Below, in pieces: positions 24,754 to 34,093 of a stretch of 64,000 nucleotides of DNA (position 1 is the first letter of the stretch; each line of letters begins with the position of its first letter). The DNA is from CAZDCD01 sp964503885 (GTDB taxonomy: Bacteria > Bacteroidota > Bacteroidia > Bacteroidales > UBA10428): NCBI GenBank assembly GCA_964503885.1, contig CAZDCD010000005.1, forward strand, positions 111,252 to 175,251, written 5' to 3'. Position numbers and translations under genes: made by a program. A model generated the notes under the pieces. That model was not told the origin of the DNA. It did no database searches and saw only the letters and a program-made list of their open reading frames with translations.

Positions 24754-26871
24754 ATGAAACCCAGTTTGTTTCTTATATTAACCGTTTTTTGTTTATTTAT
24801 GTACAATTGTGGCCAAAAGAGATTGAATTATCCTCACGCCCGAAAAGGAGATACGATTGATGTGTATTTTGGGACTGCCGTGGCTGATCCCTACCGGTGG
24901 CTTGAAGATCCGGAATCGGATGAGACCAGAACCTGGATAAAAGCCGAAAACAACCTGACTTCTGACTATCTGTCGCAAATACCCTTCAGAAGCAAAATCA
25001 GGGACCGGCTGACCAAAGTATATAACTATCCGAAAATGGATACTCCTTTCAAGAAAGCAGGAAGGTATTTTTATAGCAGAAACAACGGTCTGCAGAATCA
25101 GGATGTGCTCTATGTTCAGGACTCACTGACAGCGAAGCCCAGAGTGCTTGTCGATCCGAATCTCCTGTCAGAAGACGGCACGGTTGCTTTATCGGAGTAT
25201 GCAATTTCGAGAGACAGTAAACATATTGCCTATTCGCTGGCAAAAGGAGGCTCTGACTGGCGTGTAATACGAGTAAAAAACGTGGATACCGGGGAAGAGC
25301 TGCCGGATAGTATTGGCCGGGTAAAATTCTCAGCCATCGCATGGTATAAAAACGGATTTTATTACAGCCGTTATCCTTCCACAGGTCGGGGAGAAGACCT
25401 TATCGGTGAAAACAAATACCAGCAGGTCTATTATCATAAACTCGGTACAACACAGGAAGAAGATGTGCTTTTTTATGAAAATAAAGACAACCCCGAAAGG
25501 ATGTATGGAGCCCAGGTAACAGAAGACGAACGTTACCTGATCCTTACGGAAACGGAATCGACATATGGTAGCCAGCTTTATCTAAAAGTCCTTGATGACA
25601 AGGATGGCGGATTTATTCCCATTGCGACTTCCTTCGATTATGAAAATGCCATTGTCGGCAGCGCGGAAAACAAATTATTCCTGTTAACAAACAAAAATGC
25701 TCCAAGATTCAAGCTTCAGGTGGTGGAGGTATCCGGTTCAGGACAAATCTCGATCTCAGACCTGATTCCCGAAGCGGCAGACCTGCTTGAAACTGCGACC
25801 ATCGCCGAAAATAAAATCGTAGCAAAGTACCTGGTAGACGCCCATGCTGAAGCCAGGTTGTTCGATCTTAATGGTACTTTCCTTTATAATCTGGAGTTTC
25901 CGGAATACGGTGATATGGAGGCGTTCTACGGTGAATACGGAGAATCCGAAGCGTTTTATTCCTTTAAGTCTTTTGTCATACCTCTGACCATATTTAAATA
26001 CGACCTCAGGAAAAACCGTTCGGAGGTTTTCTTCAAACCCAAACTCGATTTTAATGAGAGAGACTATGAGATAAACCTTGAATTTTACCATAGTAAAGAC
26101 AGCACCAGGATTCCGATATATATCGTCCATAAGAAAGGCATCACCCTCGATGGAAAAAATCCCACTCTGCTTTATGGGTATGGTGGCTTCAACATATCAA
26201 TCACACCTGATTTTAAGACTTACCTTGCTGTATGGCTTGAAAACGGAGGCATTTATGCCTCGGCAAATATTCGGGGAGGGGGTGAATACGGAGAAGAATG
26301 GCACAAGGCAGGTACAAAGTTGATGAAACAAAATGTATTCGATGATTTTATTGCCGCAGCAGAATACCTTATAGACAAAAAATTTACCTCTCCGGAACGG
26401 TTGGCCATCGAAGGACGATCGAACGGCGGATTGCTTATAGGTGCGGTCACTAACCAGAGGCCCGATCTGTTTGCTGTTGCCCTTCCTGGTGTGGGAGTAA
26501 TGGATATGCTGCGTTTCAGCAAATTTACTATCGGATGGGCATGGGAAAGCGATTACGGATCAGTGAACGATTCAGCAGAATTCAGGAATCTGCTTGCAAT
26601 CTCACCCTTGCACAATATACGACCGGGGCTTAATTACCCTGCTATCCTGGCATATACTGCCGACAGGGATGACCGTGTTGTGCCGGCACATTCTTTCAAA
26701 TATATCGCGACGCTGCAGGATACCTATAAAGGCGCCAACCCTATTCTGATCAGGATTCAGACCGAAGCCGGCCATGGTGCAGGCAAGTCGGTTTCGCAGA
26801 CAATCGGTGAGCGTGCAGATATACTGGCTTTCACATTCTACAATATGGGAATTAATCCGTTTATCCGGTAG
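24754..26871 (+). CDS. Prolyl oligopeptidase family serine peptidase (S9A)
   Basis: Cleaves short peptides after proline. At 705 residues it fits the S9A family. The N-terminus has a lipoprotein-like signal (hydrophobic FLILTVFCLFMYNC, Cys19), so it is likely to be envelope-bound. DPYRWLEDPES opens the family, followed by the seven-blade propeller (about 80-430). The C-terminal alpha/beta hydrolase domain has nucleophile S556 in GRSNGG, the Asp in ADRDDRVVP and the His in EAGHGAG. A TAATTTTG element lies at 24720-24727, before the ATG at 24754. It stands alone. Annotation is firm; cell location is inferred from the signal. Confidence 0.94.
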   Translation: MKPSLFLILTVFCLFMYNCGQKRLNYPHARKGDTIDVYFGTAVADPYRWLEDPESDETRTWIKAENNLTSDYLSQIPFRSKIRDRLTKVYNYPKMDTPFKKAGRYFYSRNNGLQNQDVLYVQDSLTAKPRVLVDPNLLSEDGTVALSEYAISRDSKHIAYSLAKGGSDWRVIRVKNVDTGEELPDSIGRVKFSAIAWYKNGFYYSRYPSTGRGEDLIGENKYQQVYYHKLGTTQEEDVLFYENKDNPERMYGAQVTEDERYLILTETESTYGSQLYLKVLDDKDGGFIPIATSFDYENAIVGSAENKLFLLTNKNAPRFKLQVVEVSGSGQISISDLIPEAADLLETATIAENKIVAKYLVDAHAEARLFDLNGTFLYNLEFPEYGDMEAFYGEYGESEAFYSFKSFVIPLTIFKYDLRKNRSEVFFKPKLDFNERDYEINLEFYHSKDSTRIPIYIVHKKGITLDGKNPTLLYGYGGFNISITPDFKTYLAVWLENGGIYASANIRGGGEYGEEWHKAGTKLMKQNVFDDFIAAAEYLIDKKFTSPERLAIEGRSNGGLLIGAVTNQRPDLFAVALPGVGVMDMLRFSKFTIGWAWESDYGSVNDSAEFRNLLAISPLHNIRPGLNYPAILAYTADRDDRVVPAHSFKYIATLQDTYKGANPILIRIQTEAGHGAGKSVSQTIGERADILAFTFYNMGINPFIR

Positions 26872-26888
26872 CACCGGGAATGGATTTT

Positions 26889-26917
26889 ATCAACCTGATG
26901 ATAATAAACAGGTTGAT
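26889..26917. terminator. Hairpin after the S9 peptidase gene
   Basis: ATCAACCTG and CAGGTTGAT form a perfect 9-bp stem with an 11-nt loop, starting 17 bp after the stop codon. There is no U-run, so it may be an mRNA 3' stabiliser or a weak terminator. Confidence 0.4.
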
Positions 26918-27127
26918 CAGTAGAAGATCGGGTAATTTTGAACCATTCTGCACCAAAATTGCATAATATAGCGGCCTTTCAAACCTATACAGACCGCAAA
27001 AAACAATAAGGTTTAAATTTTGTTATTAAATTACTTAGTTGATTTATAATATGTTTGATTTTTTTTCTATATTTAAAGCAAATTTCATTCGCGAAGATTT
27101 TCTATTTTTTTATATTGAAAACATTAG

Positions 27128-27135
27128 TAATTTTG
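27128..27135 (+). promoter_or_regulatory. -7 promoter element for the TPR lipoprotein gene
   Basis: TAATTTTG fits TAnnTTTG, 62 bp before the ATG at 27198. No well-spaced TTTG is seen upstream. Confidence 0.35.
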
Positions 27136-27197
27136 TACCTTTCAACTTAGGCATATAACCAATACAGAAAATTGTAAAACAAATAATTTAGCTTATT

Positions 27198-28922
27198 ATG
27201 AAAAGATTTAAACAAAACTACCTAACATCCTTAATGGTAGCAGCATTTGTATTAAGCAGCTGCGGCGGCTTAAATAAAATGAAAGACAATGCTACTACAG
27301 TATCCTACACGGTTACACCCAGCCCGCTTGAAATGCATGCCGGCGAAGTACAGGTAACCATTAAAACCCAATTTCCTGAAAAATATTTTAATAAAAAGGC
27401 AGTTGTTGTTGCAACACCTTATCTGAAATACGACGCAGGCGAAACAGAATTCGAATCGACTACTCTCCAGGGTGAAAAGGTCGAAGCCAATAATAAAGTC
27501 ATTGCCTATGATGGTGGTGATTATACATTTTCAGGCAAAGTTCCTTACAAAGATGATATGATGCGTTCAGAGCTTATGGTGAGAATGTCAGCCAGAATCG
27601 GCGATAAAGAACCGGTCGAGATTGAAGGTATTAAAATTGCCGATGGGATCATTACAACTCCTGTTCTTGTGGAAAATGATCCGAAAGTCATTCTTATTGG
27701 TGATAAATATGTAAGAGTTACTCCCGAATATTACGAAGCAGACATCAATTATGTGATCAACAAAGCAGATGTACGTGATTCTGAATTGAAAGCCGAAGAT
27801 GTAAAGACCTTTGAAGGCGAACTGAAAAATGCCGAAGCAGCTGAAAATAAAGATGTAAAAGGCGCCAAGGTATCGGCTTATGCTTCACCTGATGGTGATT
27901 ATGAAAAAATCAACAAGCCATTATCGGAAAATCGTGGTGAATCAGCCAAAAGATACCTGGAACGGGTTTTCAAGAAAACCAAACTTACCGCTGCACAACA
28001 GGCAGATTTTCTGAACGTAATGTCCACACCTGAAGACTGGGATGGTTTTAAAAAACTTATGGAAGAATCGAATATACAGGATAAAGAACTGGTATTGCGT
28101 GTTCTTTCAATGTATTCAGATCCCGAAGTCAGGGAAAAAGAAATCAAGAACATTGCAGCTGCATTTGAAGAAATTGCTGAAACTATACTTCCGAAGTTAC
28201 GCAGGTCTGTGATGACAATAAATGTTGAAGTAACCGGATACTCCGATGAAGAACTTGTAGATCTGGCAAAATCTAATCCTGACAGCCTTAATCTGGAAGA
28301 AATTCTTCATGCTGCCGCATTGATGGATAATGCCAACGATAAGCTGGCTACCTATCAGAAAGCATCTGAAAACTTCCCGAATTGTTTCAGGGCAAAAAAT
28401 GCAGTGGGAGTTGTATATATGCAGATGGGTAAATATGCAGAAGCTCAGAAAGCTTTCGAAGCTGCCAAGGAACTGAAGGATGAAAATGCAATCAAAAACA
28501 ACCTCGGAGCATCTCTCCTTGCACAGGGAGACGTTGCCAAAGCTGAAGAAATGCTGACTTCGGCTATGGGTGCCGGTGATGAAGTAAACTATAACCTTGG
28601 TATAATCAAGATCAAACAGGGTGATTATAAGAGTGCCGTCAGCTATTTCGGAAACAAACCCTCATTTAATGCTGCTCTTGCCCAGCTTCTGAACGGCGAA
28701 AATGATAAAGCGCTTTCTACGCTGAACCAACTTGGTGATGGTGATGCTATGGTGTCTTACCTGAAAGCAGTCGCCAGTGCTCGTGGCGGGCAGGATGAAG
28801 GTGTATTCAGCAACCTCCGCACGGCAGTTGAAAAAGATGCATCTCTTAAAGATTATGCTAAGAAAGATGTTGAATTTTTGAAATACTTCTCCAACGAAGC
28901 ATTTACCTCAATTGTTCAGTAA
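27198..28922 (+). CDS. OmpA-like/TPR outer-membrane lipoprotein
   Basis: A 574-residue lipoprotein: the signal ends VLSSC (Cys22). After a beta-rich N-terminal part (about 30-200) comes an OmpA-like segment around 225-265 (VSAYASPDGDYEKINK, LSENRGESAKRYLE), similar to the peptidoglycan-binding core of OmpA proteins. The C-terminal third (about 365-560) is tetratricopeptide-like (FRAKNAVGVVYMQMGKYAEAQKAFEAA and similar repeats). Such a layout suggests an envelope scaffold tied to the cell wall, as in several Bacteroidota outer-membrane complexes. It is alone on its transcript, with a -7 element upstream and a strong terminator downstream. Partners are unknown. Confidence 0.8.
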   Translation: MKRFKQNYLTSLMVAAFVLSSCGGLNKMKDNATTVSYTVTPSPLEMHAGEVQVTIKTQFPEKYFNKKAVVVATPYLKYDAGETEFESTTLQGEKVEANNKVIAYDGGDYTFSGKVPYKDDMMRSELMVRMSARIGDKEPVEIEGIKIADGIITTPVLVENDPKVILIGDKYVRVTPEYYEADINYVINKADVRDSELKAEDVKTFEGELKNAEAAENKDVKGAKVSAYASPDGDYEKINKPLSENRGESAKRYLERVFKKTKLTAAQQADFLNVMSTPEDWDGFKKLMEESNIQDKELVLRVLSMYSDPEVREKEIKNIAAAFEEIAETILPKLRRSVMTINVEVTGYSDEELVDLAKSNPDSLNLEEILHAAALMDNANDKLATYQKASENFPNCFRAKNAVGVVYMQMGKYAEAQKAFEAAKELKDENAIKNNLGASLLAQGDVAKAEEMLTSAMGAGDEVNYNLGIIKIKQGDYKSAVSYFGNKPSFNAALAQLLNGENDKALSTLNQLGDGDAMVSYLKAVASARGGQDEGVFSNLRTAVEKDASLKDYAKKDVEFLKYFSNEAFTSIVQ

Positions 28923-28943
28923 CTTTCAGAAACACAATATAAT

Positions 28944-28970
28944 AAAGGGCTGTGAATCACAGCCCTTTTT
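28944..28970. terminator. Rho-independent terminator, probably bidirectional
   Basis: GGGCTGTG and CACAGCCC form an 8-bp GC-rich stem around AAT, followed by a T-rich run on the plus strand and preceded by an A-rich run. It lies between convergent genes, 25 bp after the TPR lipoprotein stop and beside the SpoU methyltransferase stop. Confidence 0.85.
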
Positions 28971-29499
28971 ATTTTTTCATTTTCTGTATGATATCCCACA
29001 GAACAATCCCGGCACTTACAGCTATGTTAAATGAATGTTTTGTACCGTACTGTGGAATCTCAATGCACATATCCGACAAGTCAACAACCTGTTGCTGAAC
29101 ACCTTTTATTTCATGTCCGAAAACCAGTGCATACCGGTAGCCGGGTAAAGGCATAAATTCATTGAGCATAATACTTTTATCAATCTGTTCCACCGCTAGT
29201 ATCGTATACCCCTGATTTCGCAGTTCTCCTATGGCATCGGCGGTGTTGGTAAAATATTCCCAGTCGACCGATTCCGTAGCACCTAAAGCTGTTTTGTGAA
29301 TTTCTTTATTTGGCGGTTTTGCTGTAATTCCACACAAGCAAATTTTTTCCACAAGAAAAGCATCAGCAGAACGAAATACCGATCCGATATTGTTCAGGCT
29401 CCTGACATTATCAAGCACGATCACCAGCGAATTTTTAGGGATGTCTTTAAACTCCTGTATTGTGAGCCTGTTAAGCTCTTCATTTTTAAGTTTTCTCAT
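28969..29499 (-). CDS. TrmH/SpoU family RNA 2'-O-methyltransferase
   Basis: Methylates the 2'-hydroxyl of a ribose in tRNA or rRNA using S-adenosylmethionine. The 176-residue protein is a minimal SPOUT domain with the three family motifs: motif 1 NVRSLNNIGSVFRSADAF (about 32-49), motif 2 LVFGHEIKGV (about 128-137), and motif 3 IEIPQYGTKHSFNIAVSAG (about 147-165). The knot-forming C-terminus is complete. There is no extra RNA-binding domain, so the exact target cannot be told; a tRNA wobble or position-18 target is possible. It is divergent from sucC and shares a terminator with the convergent TPR gene. Confidence 0.93.
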   Translation of the reverse strand: MRKLKNEELNRLTIQEFKDIPKNSLVIVLDNVRSLNNIGSVFRSADAFLVEKICLCGITAKPPNKEIHKTALGATESVDWEYFTNTADAIGELRNQGYTILAVEQIDKSIMLNEFMPLPGYRYALVFGHEIKGVQQQVVDLSDMCIEIPQYGTKHSFNIAVSAGIVLWDIIQKMKK

Positions 29500-29594
29500 G
29501 TTTACGGTCAGAATTCAGTCATCAAAAATACGATAGTATAAAAAAAATAAATATTTTCGTAGCCTTAAATTCTTTTTTGTTAAATCCATCACGT

Positions 29595-30782
29595 ATGAAT
29601 ATTCATGAGTACCAGGCAAAAGCTATCCTGAAGAAATTCGGAGTCCCGGTACCTGAAGGAGTGGTTGCTGAAACACCGCAGGAAGCCCTGGAAGGAGCGA
29701 AAAAAATTCAGAAAATTACCGGAACGGATACCTGGGCAGTCAAAGCACAGATACATGCAGGCGGACGCGGGAAAGGTGGTGGAGTGAAAATAGCCAAAAA
29801 TCCGGGCGAAGTAACAACATATGCTTCAGAAATTATTGGTATGCAGCTGGTTACACATCAAACCGGCAAGGAAGGAAAAAAAGTCAGCAAAGTATTGGTA
29901 GAGCAGGGTGTATATTATGCAGGTGAAAACTCCATAAAAGAATACTACCTAAGCATATTGCTGAACAGGGCTACAGGAAGAAATACCATAATGTACTCAA
30001 CCGAAGGGGGGATGGATATCGAAGGTGTAGCGGAAAAAACCCCTCATCTTATTTTCAGGGAAGAGATCGATCCCAAAACCGGACTGCTGACCTTTCAGGT
30101 TAGGAAAATTGCCTTCAACCTTGGATTATCGGGTAAGGTATTTAAAAATATGATGCAATTTGTACCGTGTATTTACGATGCGTATATCTCATCAGATGCT
30201 TCACTCATTGAAATAAACCCGGTGATCAAAACTTCAGATGATCGCATACTGGCTGCCGATGCCAAAATAAACCTCGATGATAATGCAATGTTCAGGCATC
30301 CCGAATATGAAACCCTGCGTGACATTACTGAGGAAGATCCGACAGAACTCGAGGCCGGAAAGTACAATTTGAATTTTGTAAAACTCGATGGTAATGTGGG
30401 TTGCATGGTTAACGGTGCCGGACTGGCTATGGCAACTATGGATATTATCAAGCTTTCGGGCGGTGATCCGGCTAATTTTCTCGATGTGGGAGGTACTGCA
30501 AGCGCCCGGACCGTGGAAGCAGGCTTCAGGATCATCCTAAAAGATCCCAATGTGAGGGCAATCCTGATCAATATTTTTGGAGGTATAGTGCGCTGCGACC
30601 GTGTTGCTCAGGGAGTGGTGGATGCCTACAATGCTATAGGTACTATAAAAATACCGGTTATAGTAAGATTACAGGGAACAAATGCAGAAGAAGCCAAGAG
30701 ACTCATCGACAACAGCGGGCTCAGGGTTCATTCTGTAATTTCATTGCAGGAGGCAGCCGATATTGTAAAAAAGGTTGTATAA
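29595..30782 (+). CDS. sucC: Succinyl-CoA ligase, beta subunit
   Basis: The beta subunit of succinyl-CoA synthetase, which makes ATP or GTP from succinyl-CoA in the TCA cycle, or the reverse in reductive metabolism. The protein is about 395 residues, the normal length. It has the ATP-grasp start MNIHEYQAKAILKKFGVPVP and the KAQIHAGGRGKGGGVK loop. The C-terminal CoA-ligase part has GGDPANFLDVGGTA and NIFGGIVRCD. I use the ATG at 29595; six earlier codons from a TTG look spurious. The alpha subunit gene sucD is not adjacent, which is common in Bacteroidota. It is cytoplasmic, and its identity is certain. Confidence 0.96.
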   Translation: MNIHEYQAKAILKKFGVPVPEGVVAETPQEALEGAKKIQKITGTDTWAVKAQIHAGGRGKGGGVKIAKNPGEVTTYASEIIGMQLVTHQTGKEGKKVSKVLVEQGVYYAGENSIKEYYLSILLNRATGRNTIMYSTEGGMDIEGVAEKTPHLIFREEIDPKTGLLTFQVRKIAFNLGLSGKVFKNMMQFVPCIYDAYISSDASLIEINPVIKTSDDRILAADAKINLDDNAMFRHPEYETLRDITEEDPTELEAGKYNLNFVKLDGNVGCMVNGAGLAMATMDIIKLSGGDPANFLDVGGTASARTVEAGFRIILKDPNVRAILINIFGGIVRCDRVAQGVVDAYNAIGTIKIPVIVRLQGTNAEEAKRLIDNSGLRVHSVISLQEAADIVKKVV

Positions 30783-30821
30783 AACTTCATACGCGGGCAA
30801 TTGATTTCAAAAGTGGAGACG

Positions 30822-30855
30822 AAAAAAACCGCAAACTTAAATAAGCCTGCGGTTT
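30822..30855 (-). terminator. Terminator after the STAS gene
   Basis: On the minus strand AAACCGCA and TGCGGTTT form an 8-bp stem followed by a T-run. It lies about 20 bp beyond the STAS gene stop, and some 40 bp past the convergent sucC stop. Confidence 0.75.
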
Positions 30856-30876
30856 CGTAACAAAACTACCTAAGCC

Positions 30877-31191
30877 TCATGCGGCTTTTTTATACACCAA
30901 TACATGCTCTATATTCAGTAAATGCAACAATTCATCCACATCGGCCGTAACATTCATGAGAGCCAGTTTTTTACCCCTGATCTTAATCATTCTCTCAAAC
31001 TCAAGAAGTATCCTGAAAACAGCCGAATCAATAAATTTTATTCCGTGAAGATCGAGTAAAACAAGTTTGAAATCCAGCTCCAGAACCGAACTAAGCTTTT
31101 TCTGCACGAAATTACCGCTCAACACATTCAGTTTGGTAAGTCGGTCAAACGAAATAACGATCTCTCTACTATTCTTTATTTTGGTTATCAT
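30877..31191 (-). CDS. STAS domain protein (anti-sigma factor antagonist-like)
   Basis: A 104-residue stand-alone STAS domain. The core strand and helix VLLDLHGIKFIDSAVFRILLEFERMI contain the conserved Asp-Ser (DS) at the place phosphorylated in SpoIIAA/RsbV-type antagonists. No kinase (RsbW-like) or phosphatase gene is adjacent, so its partner is encoded elsewhere or it works as a scaffold. It is convergent with sucC. It has a good terminator. Function as a switch in partner-switching signalling is inferred from the family. Confidence 0.88.
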   Translation of the reverse strand: MITKIKNSREIVISFDRLTKLNVLSGNFVQKKLSSVLELDFKLVLLDLHGIKFIDSAVFRILLEFERMIKIRGKKLALMNVTADVDELLHLLNIEHVLVYKKAA

Positions 31192-31433
31192 AGCCTGTTC
31201 ATTAATCTCATAAAAAGAAAATCAAAATCCGTACCAATATCCATTTATTGTAAATGTTTTTGCCATCAAATTTACTCTATCGGCAATGCCGGCTGAATCG
31301 GTGAAAATGCTCAAATATGCGGCCTCGCTTTGCCAATTTTCATGGGTAATTTCCGACAAATGTTAAATGCCGATGAGTTTCTGAGCCTAATGTAAACCAG
31401 CAATCAAAACGCCAAGCTGTATTGACCTACCGG

Positions 31434-32990
31434 TTAATGCCGGGGAAATTTATTATCACCTGTATGACTGATTATTTTTTTAATCGCTTCCTCAAGAGGT
31501 TCATCAGGTTTAATGTAGTTATAATCAATCCAGTAGCTTTCTGAACTTTCATGAAATTCTTCAGTGAGTATGCTTTCCGCATTGGCGATTTCACGGTACC
31601 GGAATTTTTTAACGCCGGATGTATCGATATCGATAACGACCATTTCAATTTTTGAATCATAGGTCCATCCGAAAAGCTGACGACGCGTTCTGATCTTAAA
31701 TTCAGTCTCAAGCCTGATTGTATTCAGGTAATAATACCCGCCGAATTTCCGGTAATTGACATAATATTTTGCCATTGATGGCCGTACCTTGAGCCACGAC
31801 GGTTTTTTAACCACAAACCTATCCCATGTTTTTTCAATGCCTTCAGGATTCAAAGAAAACTCAAAATTTGTAAGTGCAAGGTTGTGTATATCGATATAAA
31901 TCCTGCCGAAATACAACGGTTCTTTAACGCTTTCTTTCTGTTTGAAATCAATCACGTAAGCCTCCTGATCATTGTCCACAATTATATCGGAAAGCTTGTA
32001 ATCATAATATTGAAAAAAGTCTTTTTGCAGAAAATCGGTTGGATTTTTTACAATATCGAGCAGCAGGGTTGCATTCAGACCTGCCTTCAGCTTTAAGGAT
32101 ACAGTATCTCTGGGGTTTATATACTGTATCTTTCGGCCTTTTTCGATCTTGATCTGATCATTGGAATTCTCCGTACCGTACCCCGATTTATAGGTTTGCA
32201 AAACAGCTTCCGTAATTCCGATATAATTGTTTCCCTTTTTTATCGTTTCACGGTAGAATGATGTCAGCAGAGAAGGTTTAGCCGGATAGTTTTCAGGGAT
32301 CTTATTCAACGCACTCCTGAGCAGGTAAACCGGGTCGGTATTCCTGATGATCACCTCCTGGATTGGTACATATTCAATTTCAAGGGTATAGGTGTGCCTG
32401 TTTACAGCTTCATTTACCGGAAGAAAAAATGTTTTATACCCAATACAGGATATCCCGATAGTATCGGCAGACAGCGATAGCGGTACTTTAATCACAAACT
32501 CTCCCTGCAGGTTCGATACACTTCCTATACTTTTTCCGACGATGGTGACATTAGCAAAAGGTATAGCGGAGCTGGTTCTCTGATCTAAAATTTTGCCGGA
32601 GATCACGATGAGTCGGTACGGTAAATTTTCTGAAAGGATACCGGTCGTATCCCGAGTTTGTGAGAACCGGTACAAAATAATATGATCCTCAACCACTTTG
32701 TAGTGAATGGTGGTATCCTGTATGAGTGTATCGAGAATAGTAAACAGAGGCTGGTTTTGGAGATTCAGGGATATGTTGTTCTTGTTTACAAACGGACCGG
32801 TATTGTATGAGAAATAATAATTGATCTTATGCTCGATCTGATTCAGTGTTTCATCAAAGGTACATCCGGTACATTCAAATGACAACCTTCTTTTCAGGAT
32901 ATCCTCCTGTGCGAAGCAGTCGCAACAGATCATAAAGGCCAACAGAACACAACATGCTTTTAATCCGTATGGATTGAAAAAGGGTAACAT
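31434..32990 (-). CDS. STN-CarboxypepD_reg-like membrane-associated protein
   Basis: A 518-residue exported protein with a signal peptide ending CFAQ. Residues about 33-95 form an STN-like domain (TFDETLNQIEHKINYYF, then LFTILDTLIQ and YKVVEDHIIL), the signalling domain seen at the N-terminus of TonB-dependent receptors regulated by FecR. A CarboxypepD_reg-like domain follows (about 128-210: ISGKILDQRTSSAIPFANVTIVG). The remaining 300 residues have no TonB barrel; they match the C-terminal part of the paralogue at 34854-36152. It lies 60 bp downstream of fecR on the same strand, so it is probably in the sigma/FecR operon. Function unknown; a sensor role is inferred. Confidence 0.85.
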   Translation of the reverse strand: MLPFFNPYGLKACCVLLAFMICCDCFAQEDILKRRLSFECTGCTFDETLNQIEHKINYYFSYNTGPFVNKNNISLNLQNQPLFTILDTLIQDTTIHYKVVEDHIILYRFSQTRDTTGILSENLPYRLIVISGKILDQRTSSAIPFANVTIVGKSIGSVSNLQGEFVIKVPLSLSADTIGISCIGYKTFFLPVNEAVNRHTYTLEIEYVPIQEVIIRNTDPVYLLRSALNKIPENYPAKPSLLTSFYRETIKKGNNYIGITEAVLQTYKSGYGTENSNDQIKIEKGRKIQYINPRDTVSLKLKAGLNATLLLDIVKNPTDFLQKDFFQYYDYKLSDIIVDNDQEAYVIDFKQKESVKEPLYFGRIYIDIHNLALTNFEFSLNPEGIEKTWDRFVVKKPSWLKVRPSMAKYYVNYRKFGGYYYLNTIRLETEFKIRTRRQLFGWTYDSKIEMVVIDIDTSGVKKFRYREIANAESILTEEFHESSESYWIDYNYIKPDEPLEEAIKKIISHTGDNKFPRH

Positions 32991-33050
32991 CAGGTTAATT
33001 TAATCCTACAAAGATCACAATTTTGGACTACCCCTGTTATAAATACACAA

Positions 33051-34079
33051 CTATTTACTGCATCCGTGCATTGTAATCACCAGCTTGTCGGGTTTATGTT
33101 CAACATCAAACCTATACTGATTGGTAGACAGCACTCTAAGAATATACTCCAGTGACCTGCCGTAATAAGTATCGGTATGCCGGCAATTGATTTTTTCAGG
33201 GTTCACCAGTTCTATCCTTACATTGTACACTTCAGAAAGAACCCTGAGGATCTGATCAAAATCCGCATTGTTGAAAACCAGTTTTTTCGTTTTCCAGGCA
33301 ATAATGTTCTCATCGGTATTGGGTTTAATGCTGGTGGAATTCCGGTTGATGGTTCCGATATAACCCGGTTTAAGAAGAATTCTTTTCTCTTCATGATTTT
33401 CTTTGAAAAAGGCTACCCTGCCGGATTCAACATACACATCGACGTTATGCTGACTGTGTTCAGTGACCAGAAATGAAGTGCCCAGCACTTTAATTCTTGC
33501 TTTGCCTGCATCCACAATAAAAGGCTTACCGGCATCGTGAGCCACCTCAAAAAACGCTTCACCATTAAGAACTACCTCTCTAATCCCGGAATCAAATTCC
33601 CTGGGATACCTGATTTCTGCATTGGCATTAAGATAAACCTTTGATCCGTCCGATAAATTAACAACAGTGCTGTTATCGGAGGAATACGTGCTCACATAAT
33701 CCGGAAACCTGCCTGAGCTTTCCCCTGCAATAAATCGGATTGCAAAATAAATTCCGATTATGACAATAACCGAGGCAGCAATTTTAATGAATACCGGGAA
33801 TAGTGTTGTATTCCTGGCATGCTGTGGTATATTCTCCTGAAGAATCCCTTTATCATCAGCTACCCTGATCCGCTGAAAAACATTATTCCACGCCCTGTCT
33901 ACATTAACCTGTTTCATCTTTCTATACGAATTAAAAATTTCCCTGTCCTTGCTCAATTTCTCAAAAAGCATGGTATTCTTCTGCGATGCATCTTTCCATT
34001 GCCTGATAGTTTCCATTTCTTCAGGGGTGCATTCTCCTGAAAAATACCTGGTGAGCAATATCCAAACTTTCTTTCTCAT
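33051..34079 (-). CDS. FecR family anti-sigma factor
   Basis: Inner-membrane regulator that holds its cognate ECF sigma factor and releases it on a signal from the outer membrane. About 342 residues. The N-terminal cytoplasmic region (about 1-85) has LTRYFSGECTPEEMETIRQW, a single TM lies at about 98-114 (KIAASVIVIIGIYFAIRF), then the FecR domain (about 140-230: STVVNLSDGSKVYLNANAEI, GEAFFEVAHDAGKPFIV) and a DUF4974-like C-terminus (LVFNNADFDQILRVLSEVYN). I use the ATG at 34079; a TTG at 34091 is possible. It follows the sigma gene by 14 bp. Function is well supported by family and context. Confidence 0.95.
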   Translation of the reverse strand: MRKKVWILLTRYFSGECTPEEMETIRQWKDASQKNTMLFEKLSKDREIFNSYRKMKQVNVDRAWNNVFQRIRVADDKGILQENIPQHARNTTLFPVFIKIAASVIVIIGIYFAIRFIAGESSGRFPDYVSTYSSDNSTVVNLSDGSKVYLNANAEIRYPREFDSGIREVVLNGEAFFEVAHDAGKPFIVDAGKARIKVLGTSFLVTEHSQHNVDVYVESGRVAFFKENHEEKRILLKPGYIGTINRNSTSIKPNTDENIIAWKTKKLVFNNADFDQILRVLSEVYNVRIELVNPEKINCRHTDTYYGRSLEYILRVLSTNQYRFDVEHKPDKLVITMHGCSK

Positions 34080-34093
34080 GATGTTATCCAATC

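Larger units (their letters stand above)
26872..27197. other. Intergenic region with hairpin and promoter
   Basis: About 325 bp without a gene. A 9-bp-stem hairpin lies at 26889-26917, just after the peptidase stop. A TAATTTTG -7 element lies at 27128-27135 before the next gene. The middle is very AT-rich. Nothing else is evident. Confidence 0.5.
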